DNA of 64,000 nt from [Phialemoniopsis] sp. UDSM-2020 (taxonomy: Eukaryota > Ascomycota > Sordariomycetes > Thyridiales > Thyridiaceae). Position numbers and translations under genes: made by a program. Shown one piece after another: positions 1 through 12,338 of the stretch (its first letter is position 1; each line of letters begins with the position of its first letter). The DNA lies in assembly GCA_018873225.1 (NCBI GenBank), contig JAEILZ010000007.1:434001-498000 (forward strand), given 5' to 3'. The notes under the pieces are model-generated. The model did no database searches and was not told the DNA's origin. It saw nothing but the letters and a program-made list of their open reading frames with translations.

Positions 1-1414
1 TCTCTGCTTCAGCCTTTGTCATAGACATCGTAGCTCGCTCAAATAATCATGCATATAAAATCAAGTCTGATTTCAGACCGTACTTTTGCAATGCTCGGTG
101 AAGTCTTCGATGTATCTCCGCAATTGTGGCAATATCACGGTCGGACACAATGATCATATCGAAAATGGCCTGCTTACAAGTAGCTATTTAGCGACCTCGG
201 CCTGCCCGCCATCACGCACATCTCGTGTAACCTGCCATAACCATGACGTGCCACGGAGCTTCCCTCCTTGGATCTGCAGCAGGAGATCGACGGTCTCCCC
301 TTTACAATGTACCGGGAAAACGCATCGATGCCTCAATCATCACAATGCTCAAGCACTCAAGAGCTTGCTGATCTGCCTCAATTCACTAGTGAAAATTTGA
401 AACTCGCCATGTCTTACTCGCCCCAAGTCTTAGCATGAATTCCTAGGTTAGGGACGGAATAAACCGTGAGAATTGAAGCAGAACGTGTGTGTCTTCAATC
501 GGTTCCGGTGAACAAAGACGGCAGCTACGATCAGTGGCGCGCGGGGGAATGAGCTGAAGTGTCTTACAGCATCCGGCGTTGCACAACTTTCCTCCAACAA
601 CGCCTCTCCCCTCACTCGAACTTGACGTCCGGGAAACGTCAATCCCGAAGGTGGAGCGCTTTACCGCTCGTAAGTTTCGTTCACCATGCTCAGACAAGTG
701 TTTTCTTCTCCATACACCCATAGTACACGGTAAGCATTTCGGGCCGTTCATTCCTGTTCCTTCATGGCTGAGTTGAAGAAAACAGTTGGCTCTGGCTCAT
801 GGGGACCACATCTTGAAATCGGCGATACCGGACCACCCCCACCCGGCCACTCCTGCGTGCCCCGGAACGCGACAATGGCTATCGAATGAGGCTTGCAGCG
901 TGCATCATGAGGACAAGCCATCACACGGCTGACAACGGCAAGTGGGCAGCTGTCTGTACTACGCTCGAGTCGATCCACTGGATTGCTATTACGCAAGCAC
1001 GCACCTTGTATACTAGCGCTACACGTCAAGAGACAAGCTGATGGCTGCGAGCAATATGTCCACGATATCGCGATGCAGCTACACTATGGACACAATAGCA
1101 CTCCTCGACTGCAGTTCAGTGAGACACGACCATGGGCCGAGTATGTGTGGCTGGCTGAGCGGTGAGGGAAACGGAGTACTGTTGTCGATCTCTGATGAGG
1201 CGATCGCGATGTCGTCGAGCTCCTGAAGAATCACGCTAGAATCGAGGGGAACACGTTTCATTGCGATGTCTATATAAGGGTGGACGAAGAGTGCCTTCAG
1301 ACATTGGATCATCATCCTCCAACATCAGGCATTCACACCATTCATACAGACCTCCAAACACAACCAAATTCGCTTTACAGATCCACCAAGATCTCAACTC
1401 CACAAACAACCATC
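1..1414. other. No gene recognised; upstream region of the first gene
   Basis: I see no convincing gene here. The open frames are short, overlap in several frames and resemble no family I know. The right end holds the promoter and 5' leader of the gene starting at 1415. Confidence 0.5.
1271..1278 (+). promoter_or_regulatory. TATA box of the 1415 gene
   Basis: A clean TATATAAG lies about 137 nt upstream of the ATG at 1415, followed by a CA-rich, pyrimidine-poor leader typical of fungal 5' UTRs. It is read from sequence only. Confidence 0.5.
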
Positions 1415-1955
1415 ATGTCTGAGCAAGAGCTAGCCCTTGGTACGTCACCCACAACTAGAAAGGCAGGACCCCGGGATAGTACGAGTCAAGCTAACATGAG
1501 TGACCAGGCGCCGTGGTCGAACTCGTCCAGAACGATGTTGGACAGTATAAAGCCGTCCAGAAACAGATAGTCAAGGGTACGCCGCCCGCCAATGTCGAGG
1601 GACGCAAGGAGATCGGTTGGGGTCTCGGACCGATCAAGGTAAGCAGAATCTAGCCTCCAGTCAAGCCATATCAGCGCGCGACATCTGACTGATTCCCCAA
1701 CCCCGGCCATAGGTGGACGGCTACGTCGACCTCAGCTCGCTCGAGATTGGCGTCAGCGTTTCGGTCGTCGGCATCAGTCTCGGCAACATCTACGGAAACC
1801 TGAATGACGGCGTCGGCGTCAAGATCGATCTGCTCGTCGCCAAGGGCGAGATCAAGTTCTACCTCAAGAACGGCAACGAGCTCTGGATCCATGTCGCCGT
1901 TGAGATCAGCTTTGACGGCTCGTATGAGGGCGACTACAAGATTGTGTCTCTCTAG
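1415..1955 (+). CDS. Small conserved fungal protein, function unknown
   Basis: The model joins 1415-1439, 1508-1638 and 1713-1955, all with GT-AG introns and consistent phase, giving 132 aa. The first exon is only 25 nt and the ATG sits after a TATA box. The protein has no signal peptide or membrane segment. The first 50 residues are polar and helical. After a K-E-I-G-W-G-L-G-P stretch the rest alternates hydrophobic and polar residues with many Gly and Val, as in a beta-sandwich or barrel. I do not recognise a named domain. The good codon content and the tidy splicing argue that it is real, and I assign no function. The next gene is convergent and encodes a DUF2264 protein. Confidence 0.75.
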
Positions 1956-2411
1956 GTTATGCGGCTCCGAGGTTTGGGGTGCGGGATTGGCAAGTCCGAT
2001 AAGTAAATGGCGGATGACACCCCATTGAGACCACATACCTTTAGCCACAATCTAGTATACCAGAGACTTTCCTGTCTTCTAGGAAGTCACCCGTAAACAC
2101 CCATGACTTATTCTCGAGAATGCTGCTATGAGCTTTGGCCCGGTCATAGTTCGTGAGTGATTCTACATGTATGCTGATCCATCTTGTCTAATTGTAGCAT
2201 TGCAGGAGGAAAAATCGAAATGTTCTCCTGCAGTGAAGCTAGTGAACCTTGTTCAAATCGCAGCGACCATACCAGTGAAGTAGGTCTTCGATTAAAGCTG
2301 CTTGATAAGTGCGAAATCCGAGAAGAGAACGCGTGTCAACAGGCTATGCGTGCAATTGTAGTGTCGCTACGTTCTCAAGGAGGAAGATCTTTGATAAAAT
2401 CCACACGACCC

Positions 2412-4727
2412 TCAGCGCCCAAGTTCCTGAATAACCCATGTGGGGACGTTTGGGGGGTCTGTCCAACCATCAAGATAAGCCTCCTTGCCAATGTTTGTTC
2501 CCTCTGGCTTCGCGTAGATCGCGGTCACATACCCGGCCATCTCACCTTTCCGCATGGTACCTTGCAAGGTAGGTATCACCGTCCTACTCTCCAAGAGGTT
2601 CGTGTTCGGGTCGGCGTTCACGAGCATGGCCGTACGATTGCAGCGCAGTTCGAGTGCTTTGATGCCCACTGCGCCCCTGGAAACGGCGAATGCCCCTTGA
2701 TGGCCTATTGCAGAAGCCTGTGCGGTTTTATCGTCGTAATCCTCGAGGAGCAAAGGAAATGTCCCTTCGCGCAGCTGTTCATTGTACAGCTTGAGACACT
2801 TGCCGTCCGACCGTCGTACGTTAGCAATGGCGAAAGATCCGTCGGCAGTAATAATGTCACTTCCGGCCTCAATAATATGAATACGAAGATGCCAGTTAGG
2901 CGTGGCTGCCATTGGAGGCACCAAGATGGTCTTCACCTTGGTGTCCTCGAATGGTGCCCACACCGATATCAGCACTGGTGTTCCCTCCCTGTCATCTATA
3001 AATGAAGTTTCGCAAAGCCTCCGAGTTTTCCAGGTTTCGCCGTTGTCGTTCGAAAATCCCAGCTGAGACGCCAGTGCATATTGACTCAAGGTAAAGCAGC
3101 CTGCGGGCACAGAAAACCCAAAAGCACTGCTGTATGCAAATGCGCCATATTTTGCACTAGTGCCTTTCATCGGGTAGCCACAAGCTTGGCCGGATGATAG
3201 AAGCATGGTATGGCCTCCATGCCGGCTACTCAAAGAGCTCGGATTAGTTCTAGGCCAATGATATATATGTGTCTCGGGACGCGAATCTTCACGTCGAAGA
3301 CTTACCTGGTGATGTGCTTCGGCTGCCCAATCGCCTTGACAACCGGCAAAACTTCACTGATATCCTCTTCGGTCGAAGTCCAGAAAGGGTGTTCATCTGG
3401 CACTGCCAAGCACAGGAATGCTATGCAAGACCAATACTATTGAGTTCAGCTGTTAGCGGCTGTCCGTCAGAGACGGGGTTGTCCCAAAACTTTACCGGGC
3501 TTCCAGGGCTATTGTACTTTTCGGCCATGTACATATTAGGATAGGAGAAACCAATAGTGAGGGTACCACTCGAAGACCAGATATGTGACTGTGTCTGCCA
3601 CCAGCGCAGGTGTCGCAGAACAATTCCCTGGACCATTCCCCAGGTCAATGGAGGAGGCAAATCAACGTCTGCAAGCGCCAGGGCACACCAGAACGCTACC
3701 ATAGCAAATCTGTAGATTGTGCTCCTGCCGAATGGGATGGCACGCCCTGGAGATGAGTAGTCAGCACCATGGTCTTTCGTACGAGTCTCATTATAATTGA
3801 GAATTCCAGTCACCTTCACGATCAAAGTAGTGTATCATGTCCAATGCCATGATCTGTGCGCGACGTCGAAATTCTTTCGCGCGCACTGGGTCGTCTTCAC
3901 CTTCAACTTTGACGTATATCAATTGTAAGGTTTGAATAGCGAAGCTTGTTGAATAATAGTCCATTTCTGCAAGCCAGGTCAGATCAAATGGGCATAGGAA
4001 AAGAAAAGGGCGAGGAGCATTGGCAGGTGATGCTTACGGTGAATGTTGTCCGGACCATCATTTGACCAGCCATCCCCTCTGTAGAACGTCTCCAAGCGTT
4101 CCATATCTCGCTCTAGGCGTTCCTGGGAATAATTTGCACCATTCTTTTTCAAGCCCAAATTGGCAAACACTCTGAACCAAAGCCAATTGGTATCGGGCAT
4201 GCTAAACAGTGTTCAGGTGTCAAAACTTGCAAGATGGACGGTGATTCGTGCTGGATCTCGTACCTTTTCGAATTAATGGAGTTTCCAAGCCATTGTTCCA
4301 TGTTATACTTGTCAATGTCGTTGAATTGCTTCCATATCTCCGGTGCCAGAGCCAATGCCACCCCAAGCGGGCACATCTCGACCATTCTCTGATCGTTATC
4401 AGAAGGAAACCCCCAGAACTCTGCGCTTTTCGGATCGACTCCTGCCTTGAGGCCCTGGATCCAGAGATCTGCACGCTCATACTTGCCGCCGCCGGCGATG
4501 AAAAAAGCCAGACCCCATAGTGGCCGGCAGAGGCCCTCAATCTCTGAGGCAGTTTCCTCAAACCTGACACCGGTGCCGCCCGGTATGCGCACGCGTGCCT
4601 TTTGTGGTGAGAAGAATGGCTCTAGGGGATCCAAAACCGTTTTCAGGAGAGCCTGAACACTTGCTCGATCCACCAACCGAACCTTGCAGAATGGATGATC
4701 GTCGTCATATCCAAGTGTCAATACCAT
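2412..4727 (-). CDS. DUF2264 family protein
   Basis: The six-exon model is the complement of 2412-3225, 3306-3436, 3496-3746, 3814-3966, 4038-4201 and 4264-4727, giving 658 aa. All junctions are GT-AG and in phase. The start is the ATG at 4727, because the frame upstream of it opens only with GTG. Recognisable DUF2264 blocks run in order: DPLEPFFS, the [16 protein letters not shown] stretch, a conserved R-M-V-E-M helix, [25 protein letters not shown], an HQMDYYS block, [17 protein letters not shown], and HLRWWQ followed by [17 protein letters not shown]. The N-terminal half looks like an alpha/alpha barrel, as in enzymes acting on polysaccharide fragments, and the C-terminal half is beta-rich. 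The enzymatic role is unproven. Its neighbour is a GH115 glucuronidase, which fits a part in plant polysaccharide or oligosaccharide use. It has no obvious signal peptide. Confidence 0.88.
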
Positions 4728-5401
4728 GATGAAAGAATGCGTTGGCGCTCTCAAAGACACCAGTCGTAACCAGGGAAGGTGATTGGGGGACCAAAAGAGT
4801 CGATGAAGTGGATGGCCGGTTCGGGAAAGCTGGTAGCCGGCTGGATCAGCTAACGTGGAAACGGTCCCCTTTTAAAGTACTCTCAATACGTAGCCGTGTG
4901 CTGGAGTAAAGACAATTGTGTTTTCATTGGTGGAAAAACTATGTACTATCCATAATGGACTCTTCAAACTGCCATAATCTGGGTCCGCTGCAGCCTAGTC
5001 GAGGCTTGACCTGCTTGACCGCGGAACACAAAGCCTCTGTCGTGGTAGGAACCAGATTTGAGTGATCAGCGCGTGGCTCACAATCATTTTTTCTCAGAAG
5101 AGTCTACGCGTGTGAAGAGTCTCGATGTGAAGCTCACGTAGAGCGAGTTAAATATGAACTACGACTTTCAGCGACAAGCGGTAGAGAGGCCTTTCGCTAG
5201 AAGACTTAATGAAAGTAGTCTACATCGCTAGCTTTGAAAATCTATATTGTTTGAAGACCCCTGAGTACTCTTAGTCTCGTCAATTCACGTCTAGTATGGG
5301 CGGGAGTCGCAGACGGTCATCTGTTTATAAGGTGCAAAGCAACGTTACTCAAAAGCCAAACATACATCCACCACTGCGGCCGAGCCCGACAATGAGTCGC
5401 C
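4728..5401. other. Intergenic, no gene seen
   Basis: About 670 nt lie between the 5' end of the DUF2264 gene and the 3' end of the GH115 gene. I see promoter-like AT-rich sequence and no coding frame worth reporting. Confidence 0.5.
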
Positions 5402-8400
5402 TCAGACAAAGCTGCTTCGCGATGGACCCAGATAGCTTTGTCGAACCCCACCGAGATCAACAACGATTTTCTCGATGCTGATTCCGGGACTCACTGGCCT
5501 AAACCTCAACTGATGAGCACCTTTTGTTATGGTGCCTACAAAAGTATGCCCCCTGGTCCACACAAGATCCTGCACAGAGGACGCCCAGCCAACCGGTAAG
5601 TCCCCTTTGTTGGCTGTCTCCATGAGAGACGCTTTCTGAAACGAGTCATCGATTGAAAGCTCGTATGCAAGTCTCTCGTCAGGGTATGCGTCGAGTGCCA
5701 TTGTAAAGTATAAGCGTATCGTGATGCTTGACGGCGTTGAGAAGAGAAAGATCGGATACTCGAGCCAAGGAACAGCTTCGGGAGAAGGCATCTTGAGAGA
5801 TATGGAGCCAGAGAGTGTGCGACCGAGTGATGAACGATGTTCATAACATCTTTGTTGCAGCTCACCGAGAGGTACGGCCCCAGGCTCAATGGAAACATGA
5901 CCGTCAGCCTCCACGAAACCGGAAAAGCATCGAGGTACACTGCGATTTGTGACGGGCAAGTGTACCTGCTCAACGCTGCCGTCACTGGCCTTTATATCGA
6001 TCAGCAGGACGTCGTTGAAGTCACATGGGACCTTCTGCCAGTCAACCTCAAGCTCGACTCGGTGGTCTTCGCTTTCTGGAGACAACCGACCAGATTGCCT
6101 CGAGAGCGACAGCCAAGCTTGACTGGTCTTGGGACCAGCAGACCACTCTATCTCTATGCTTCCTCTGGAAAAGATCTCAAAGTACCGCTTCTGATCTCCA
6201 TAAGGCGATAGTGGGGGAAGTGTCAAGCCTGCTACTAATTCTCCACGAGAGGGCTGCATACGGTCGCTCTCCTCATTGATGAGACCTGGACGGATGCCCA
6301 TATGCCCTTCCACAGTAACCCCCATCTGACCAGTGATCAGACTGGAGTTCTGTCGGCGTTGTATATAGCTCAGACCGGTAATCAAGTCTCTTGAGGGGTC
6401 ATGCCATGTTGACGATATATAGCCGTAATGTGGTTGTTTCATGATATGATTCCACTTCGTACTTGACCATGGGTTATTGTGGTATGTCTGGGTGAGTTCC
6501 CAGTCTTCGTCAAATAACTTGAGGATACGCCCAGCCATAAGGTTTGTCGAGTTGCGACGTTGCTGTCCATAAAGCCGATTTTTCGCCTGTGTAATCCTCA
6601 ATTCGTTATAGATCCTTGAGGCCTTGATTGGGTATAGAATAAGCTGGAAAAATGTTGCTTTGTATTCTGCTGCCAAGATCTGGAACAATGTATTGGCTTG
6701 GCTTTCCAGACCACGATATGTCGCCAAGATCGTATCTGCTTCGCGGTAGTTGAGGATGGAGAATGTATCGTGTTCAATGTGCTCATGGCGTCGAAGAGCC
6801 ATCAATCGATCATATCCTAAGAGGAGACTGGCAATCTGATCGGTGTGATCTCTAAACTCCCTCGCCGTGTATCGGGCCAGATAGTCCTCCACTGTGGAAA
6901 CCTTGTCGATATTCCAGGCGAGGCTGAGAGCGAAACTGATAGGATTTTCCAGGGGCTTGATATCGCCCACGTTGAATATCCAAATCTTGCGGATCCCATT
7001 TCGATAAGCTGTCTGGAGTTGTTGCAGGATCTTGCCCTACGATTGTCCACGTTAGCCTTGATATCGGTCCGGCTGCGGTAGTAGTGAGGGTGCATACGCA
7101 AGAGTTGGTATTGATCCACTTATAACCACGCGGATGACCGACATATTCGAAGTGGTAGTAGACCTTATAAGATTATGTTAGATGTAGCTCCCAAATGCAT
7201 GGTGTCGCGACGTACCCCGCAGCCTCCAAGGCGTTTCCGTTCCTCCGCGGTTGGTAGCCGCCGAAGATTTCCAAAGTTATCGTCGGCGAAGAGAAGCGTC
7301 ACATCCTCAGGTATATCCAAACCCTGCTCATAATACTGCAACACCTCCTTGTAGAGGGCTATAACCTCTGAAAAGGGTTAGAAAGGTTGCACTAAGAGAC
7401 AAAGCGAGCGAGTACTTACGGCCAACTCCGTCTGGTTCCCCATATACATCCTGGATGATTCGCCTCTGCGTTTCGATTACATCTGCCAGCGTAACGTTGG
7501 GATTGGCCGAGTCCAACTCCATGTCTCCTTCGCCGCGCATTCCTAGGGTATACAGTGATTCGTACGGCTTTGAGCGCTGAGTCCCCACCTCGAAGAACTT
7601 TGTGATATTGTCCTTGTTGCTTTCCCAAGCCCAAGGACCCTCACCGCCTGTACGCCATTCGGTTGTTGACCGTTGCATGGGTTCGTGGTGTGAAGTAGAT
7701 GTGACGATTCCATATCGGTCCGCCGTACGCTGATTTTCGGGATCATCGGTGAAGAAGCTACTGCCAGGTTCCGGGAAACCAGACCACATCGCAGGCCAGA
7801 AAAAGTTTGCCTTGCGATTGGAGCTCAAATGGTCAGTCACAGAATACAGGAGACCATGATTAGTTTGGGGATAGTTTCGCATACCTTCATCCTCAATAGT
7901 AATTCAAAAAATCTTTTGTAGAACTCTGCGTTGAATACGGGTGCAAACTTCTCGTGTACCCAATCAGAGAGGCCCGGTGTCTCATCATTGATGAACAGTC
8001 CGCGATACTGGACGCTTGGTTCGCCCTGCCATGTTGAAACAGGCAATGCGTAGATATGGTCTCGATGTTGCACAGGAACATCTGCCCACCAGTACCACCT
8101 GCCCAAGAATCAGTAAAGTTTATAATGGGAAAGGGGTTAATGAGTTCCATACGGGGAGACACCAATTTGCTCGCAAAGATTGTATACCCCAAAGACTGTG
8201 CCTCGCTTATCGCTTCCGGCAATAACAAAGACACGTTTCGCACATGGCCAAGGGGAGCTCCTGAGGTCGGTGTAAAACGACTCCCATCTACCTCGGACGT
8301 GCTTGGCGATAGGAGCTTCTGGTACTTTGGAAAGAAACCTTGATTTGTTGAGAGATCCGACGAGTATCACTCCTTCAACGGGCGATTGACTGATCTCCGT

Positions 8401-8565
8401 CCATATCGGAGATTTTTGTCCTGTGACCTTTTCGAGATCACTGGCTAGATTCTGAACAGCGATGTGTATAGCTTCCGGCTCATCTGGGTCGACAAGTATA
8501 GGCAATTGTCGCAAGTCTAACCCCTGTGACGGCGGCTCAAAGCTGACAATTGGCTCATCATACAT
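5402..8565 (-). CDS. GH115 xylan alpha-1,2-glucuronidase
   Basis: The model is the complement of 5402-7036, 7098-7163, 7216-7367, 7420-7810, 7885-8098 and 8153-8565, about 956 aa, which is normal for GH115. Family blocks are clear: GTVFGVYNLCEQIGVSPWYWWADVP, PSVQYRGLFINDE, NFFWPAMW, TSHHEPM, a TLGMRGEGDMEL stretch, LLFADDNFGNLRRLP, a YYHFEYVGHPRGYKWI block, then IWIFNVGDIKP. The long C-terminal part is the beta-rich GH115 tail. GH115 enzymes remove (4-O-methyl)glucuronic acid from internal xyloses of glucuronoxylan. The start is uncertain. 8565 is the first in-frame ATG and gives no signal peptide, while the frame stays open, without Met, to a stop near 8691, so a short upstream exon with a signal peptide may be missing. 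The gene is divergent from the glycosidase at 9489. Confidence 0.93.
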
Positions 8566-9488
8566 TTTTCCGGTATGGAATCCAACGTACGGTGTAGGCA
8601 ACACTGACGAGCAGCGGCTCTTTGCAACTGAGACGAGGTGAATCTGGTAATATACACGAGACCAGGTTGGAGGAGTCAGGTTGACACGGCCTAGAGTCCA
8701 GTCCCAGATCGAAACAAATCAAGTAGCGAAGTCACACTCAAGGTATTGATAACATTGCTAAACTCGGAACCCGGACGTCACCGGTCGGAGAGTTGTCCTA
8801 GAGATTGCCTTGGTCCTTCCACAAGACGAGTGAAAAGACCTCGCGCTAATGCAGACCCCACGCCCACTTTGATGTACCCCAATACTGTGGAGAAACACTA
8901 ATGAAGGGGCATGGGGTCAGTGGTGATGCCCCCAAAAGGTCCACAAGATGACGCTGAAGGACCACGAGCTTCAACAAGTGGACAAAACCCATAAACAATG
9001 ATTGATGGGAAAATCCAAGTAGTGGATCTGCTCTGCCAAGGGTTGCTCTCATGTAGTTGGAGTAAGTAAAATTAGCGTTTGGCAACATTCGGGCGCAGGA
9101 CACGCTGCAAGGGACATCGGCACAACGAGTACTGATGTTGGAGGAGAGATCCGGGGTACGATGCCTATTGCTGCATCCAACAAGTGTTGGAGAGTCCGGG
9201 GTATGTTGCAGTTCACGACGCTACAGAAGTTTCCCCCGCGTTCTGCTCCCTTAGATCCTATCCGGAATATCTCAGATTTTCGTGAATCGTGATGCGATGC
9301 CAAGATCGCTCCTACGATTTGTTCCTCGGCAAATCCCACATGAATGCGCGATTCTTCGCATATTCATCTCTCACCACCACGATCTTATAATAAGCGGCGG
9401 CAACCCTTTGAAATCCATTATCGCTGACCAGTGCCACAGCTATCCATTCTTATGCCCCTCACGTTTGTTCAGGAAGAAGGCTTTCATC
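8566..9488. promoter_or_regulatory. Divergent promoter region of the two glycosidase genes
   Basis: This 0.9-kb stretch separates two divergent carbohydrate-active genes and should hold both promoters. Part of the GH115 5' end may lie at its left edge. I did not find a motif strong enough to name. Confidence 0.45.
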
Positions 9489-11726
9489 ATGGATGCTCGC
9501 AGTACCCGAAAGACCCAGTCGATTACTCAAACCTGGTCGCAGTCCTTCTTCAAAGGACTACTTGCGACGACATGCCTTTTTCTGAGTGTCCAGCAAGTCA
9601 GCGCAGCCTACATAGACCCGAACCTCAAGCCTTCCACTCCAACAGCAACACCAATCACATCTGTTGACACGAGCCTCAAAGACTACGACAAGCTGGTCCT
9701 CAAGGTCGATAATAACCCTTTCTTCTTCAATGGTATTCAGCTTCGTGCCGACAAGCTTCGAGACGTATACGGACAATCTGAATCGCAGATTAAAACCTCC
9801 TTCCAACAGGTCGCCGACGACGGTTTCACATGTGTGAATACTCAACTTTTCTGGTCGAACATACAGATCGACAAGGCGTACACCGCCAGCGAGTCGACCT
9901 ACATCCGTGGGGGTCAATACGCAAACAAGAATTATGCCTGTAGCACTTCGAATATGTTTGGTTACGAAAGAGGCGTGGAGGGAAATAAGATGTTGACCTA
10001 TGTCAAATTCAATTTTTCCGACTACAAGGACAGTATCGACGGCGCTAAAGTGCGTTTCTATGTTGATTCAGCTGCTACAAATGGAGTCTCATTCCCAGCC
10101 ACTCTTTACGGAATTGTAGACAACACCTGGTCCGCTTCAGCTATCACTTGGACCCATGCACCTCACCACGATGGTGTCAATATCGCTGGCACCGAGGGGA
10201 CGAACTACTTTGTTTCTTCAACGAGTCCGGCCTGGGATCCTATCTCTTCCGAAGCATTCTACGACTTTGATGCTACCGACTTCGTCAAGAACCACTGCCC
10301 AGACCGAGTGGCCAGCTTCATCTTACAGGCTTCTACCAACGTCACACAAGGCGCCATTGGAGCTACTGTATCGGGCGCGAGAGGGAGCAAGCCGCCCCAG
10401 CTGGTGCTGTCCGACCAAGACCGTTTCGATTGGAAGTATGTTGACACTCTGCTTGGATGGGCAGAGGCAGCCGGCATCAAGTTTGAATTTGTCTGGTTTG
10501 GATCCGATTCCACTGGCGTCACCATGGACAGCCGCGTTCCGTATTTCGCCATGCTCAACACCAAGATCGAGAAGGTGAACTCTGATGGATCGCACACTCC
10601 CGTCTTCAATAAGAACACCGACCCTGCCTACGGCACCTACTGGTACTTTCTAGATAAGAACGACTTGGCAACACGGGCACAGGAGAAACGCGCGATCAAG
10701 GCGCTGATGAACCACGTTGCTGACTACAATCGAGCGCACGGCGATAAGAAGACCGTAATCGGGGTCGATGTCGCCAATGAGCCCGCTATCCAAAAGTTCC
10801 ACGGCTCTTCCTTTACCGCGTGGCACAATCCCAAGACCTGGGGCGCTCTGGACAACTTCAACTCCGTCCAGGACTTCGTCGACCGCACGATGTGGGAGTA
10901 TTGCGTAAACCTCGCCAATGGTGTCAAGGAGTCCAACTATGTGGTCTGGACCAGGTCAAACGACGTTCGGGGTGTAGACGCGGCTCACTCGTCGTACAAC
11001 GAGGCCCAAAGAAAATCCGTTGGTACCAGCGTCGACTTCATCGGTATTGATCCCTACAGCAACGACACCAAAGCTGCATTCAACTTTGGGCATACCACAA
11101 GTTACGATGGAAAGTCATTCGCGATTGGAAAGAACCTTCCTATGATCATGGAGAATGGAGGCTCTTACAGCAACACCCCGGCGTTGATCCTGGCCACCTT
11201 GGCGGGTGGAGGACTCTACAACGTCTACGACTACATGAGCTCGGACAATCTCGGCATGTATGTGCCCATTGACCCGTCTGCCGGGAACTACAACCCGAAG
11301 GCACGAGGTTCGTATGTGCAGACTGTGAGGAGCACCAACAATATGCTCAAGAAGGCTTCCCTCGATCTCGCAAGCAAGAGTCCCAAAGGCTCAGGTGGTA
11401 CCAAGATCGAGTTCCTGAACGTCTTCCAGAACTCTACCACGGGTAGCTCTTCCTTTGGAGACGTTGGTGTTAGCTTCCAGAGTACCGACTCAACTGCAAT
11501 CGTCATTGCCATTAGCAGGAGCAACAAGGAATTCGCTGTACTCAGCACAGGCTCTGTTGTGGGCGCAGTATCAGGAGTCACTACAAGTGGCATTTCTTCC
11601 GTGGAGTCTGGTCACTACGAGGGTACTCAGTGGGTTCGAGACCGTTCGATCCAGTACGCGGATGGTGGAGGCAAGATCACGTTCAGCATCAGCGCATACG
11701 ATTGTATTCGGGTTGTGACCAAGTAG
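9489..11726 (+). CDS. Secreted clan-A glycoside hydrolase with inserted DNRLRE/CBM96-like domain
   Basis: This is a single exon of 745 aa. The ATG at 9489 is chosen because it is followed by a signal peptide (hydrophobic stretch around residues 22-42, ending near VSA). The (beta/alpha)8 barrel begins near residue 55 (FFFNGIQLR, then FTCVNTQLFWSNIQ). It is interrupted at about residue 136-307 by a beta-rich module with the marks of DNRLRE/CBM96 domains (STYIRGGQYANKNY, YVKFNFSDY, SAITWTHAP). It then resumes (YVDTLLGWAEAAGIKFEFVWFGS). The probable acid/base is Glu in DVANEPA near residue 431 and the probable nucleophile is Glu in IMENGG near residue 555, as in clan A (GH5/35/42-like, DUF4978-like). 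A C-terminal beta-sandwich follows. The substrate is unknown. The CBM-like insert suggests binding to a polysaccharide, in keeping with the GH115 neighbour. Confidence 0.85.
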   Translation: MDARSTRKTQSITQTWSQSFFKGLLATTCLFLSVQQVSAAYIDPNLKPSTPTATPITSVDTSLKDYDKLVLKVDNNPFFFNGIQLRADKLRDVYGQSESQIKTSFQQVADDGFTCVNTQLFWSNIQIDKAYTASESTYIRGGQYANKNYACSTSNMFGYERGVEGNKMLTYVKFNFSDYKDSIDGAKVRFYVDSAATNGVSFPATLYGIVDNTWSASAITWTHAPHHDGVNIAGTEGTNYFVSSTSPAWDPISSEAFYDFDATDFVKNHCPDRVASFILQASTNVTQGAIGATVSGARGSKPPQLVLSDQDRFDWKYVDTLLGWAEAAGIKFEFVWFGSDSTGVTMDSRVPYFAMLNTKIEKVNSDGSHTPVFNKNTDPAYGTYWYFLDKNDLATRAQEKRAIKALMNHVADYNRAHGDKKTVIGVDVANEPAIQKFHGSSFTAWHNPKTWGALDNFNSVQDFVDRTMWEYCVNLANGVKESNYVVWTRSNDVRGVDAAHSSYNEAQRKSVGTSVDFIGIDPYSNDTKAAFNFGHTTSYDGKSFAIGKNLPMIMENGGSYSNTPALILATLAGGGLYNVYDYMSSDNLGMYVPIDPSAGNYNPKARGSYVQTVRSTNNMLKKASLDLASKSPKGSGGTKIEFLNVFQNSTTGSSSFGDVGVSFQSTDSTAIVIAISRSNKEFAVLSTGSVVGAVSGVTTSGISSVESGHYEGTQWVRDRSIQYADGGGKITFSISAYDCIRVVTK

Positions 11727-12338
11727 GGCGCGTACAAAGGCAAGATGTGCTCAGAATTGAACTAAACCTGGGTTTGTAATTGTCACAATCCAACTCGACT
11801 TTAGCCTCTGGCAAAGAGACAACCGATTCTAATATAGTACATCCAAAATAATTCTCGGAACAACTTACCTGCAACATGCTTATCCCAAAGCAATAACAAG
11901 ACGGACCCAGAGCCATGTGAAAATTGTCTTATTCTCACGACCTCGTTATCACTTCAGTGCAGCTCGGCAATTCGGTGAGCACTAGTAATGTAAAAGTATA
12001 CCAAGTATCGTACTGAGTCGACTTATGTTCCTACATCGCATCGACGTTACCTGTCTGTTTGCTGTGCTAATTGCAAATTATACTTCTAAGCCCGTCCCTT
12101 GAATTTGATTCCCGACAACGTTTATTCGCATGGGAAACATTGAGTGGGATGATTGTGCTTAGGCTCTCTTCGACCTCGCAGACCCGGCATCTAGCCGATT
12201 TTAACACTCTTAGCCGAGGCAGTGATCCGCATGCCACACCGTGTTCCAGGAGAATAGGATCCTCTAGTCTCTGGTGTTTCCCTGCTTAGCTGATGACGCT
12301 AAGGGGATAGTGGTCTTACCAATACGACCAAGCGGGGA

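Noticed and set aside
2184..3005. 273-aa plus frame opposite the DUF2264 gene
   Set aside because: Antisense shadow of the last DUF2264 exon.
8604..8604. GH115 start at 8604 and DUF2264 start at 4760
   Set aside because: Both positions carry GTG. Nuclear fungal genes start with ATG, so the first in-frame ATGs were used.
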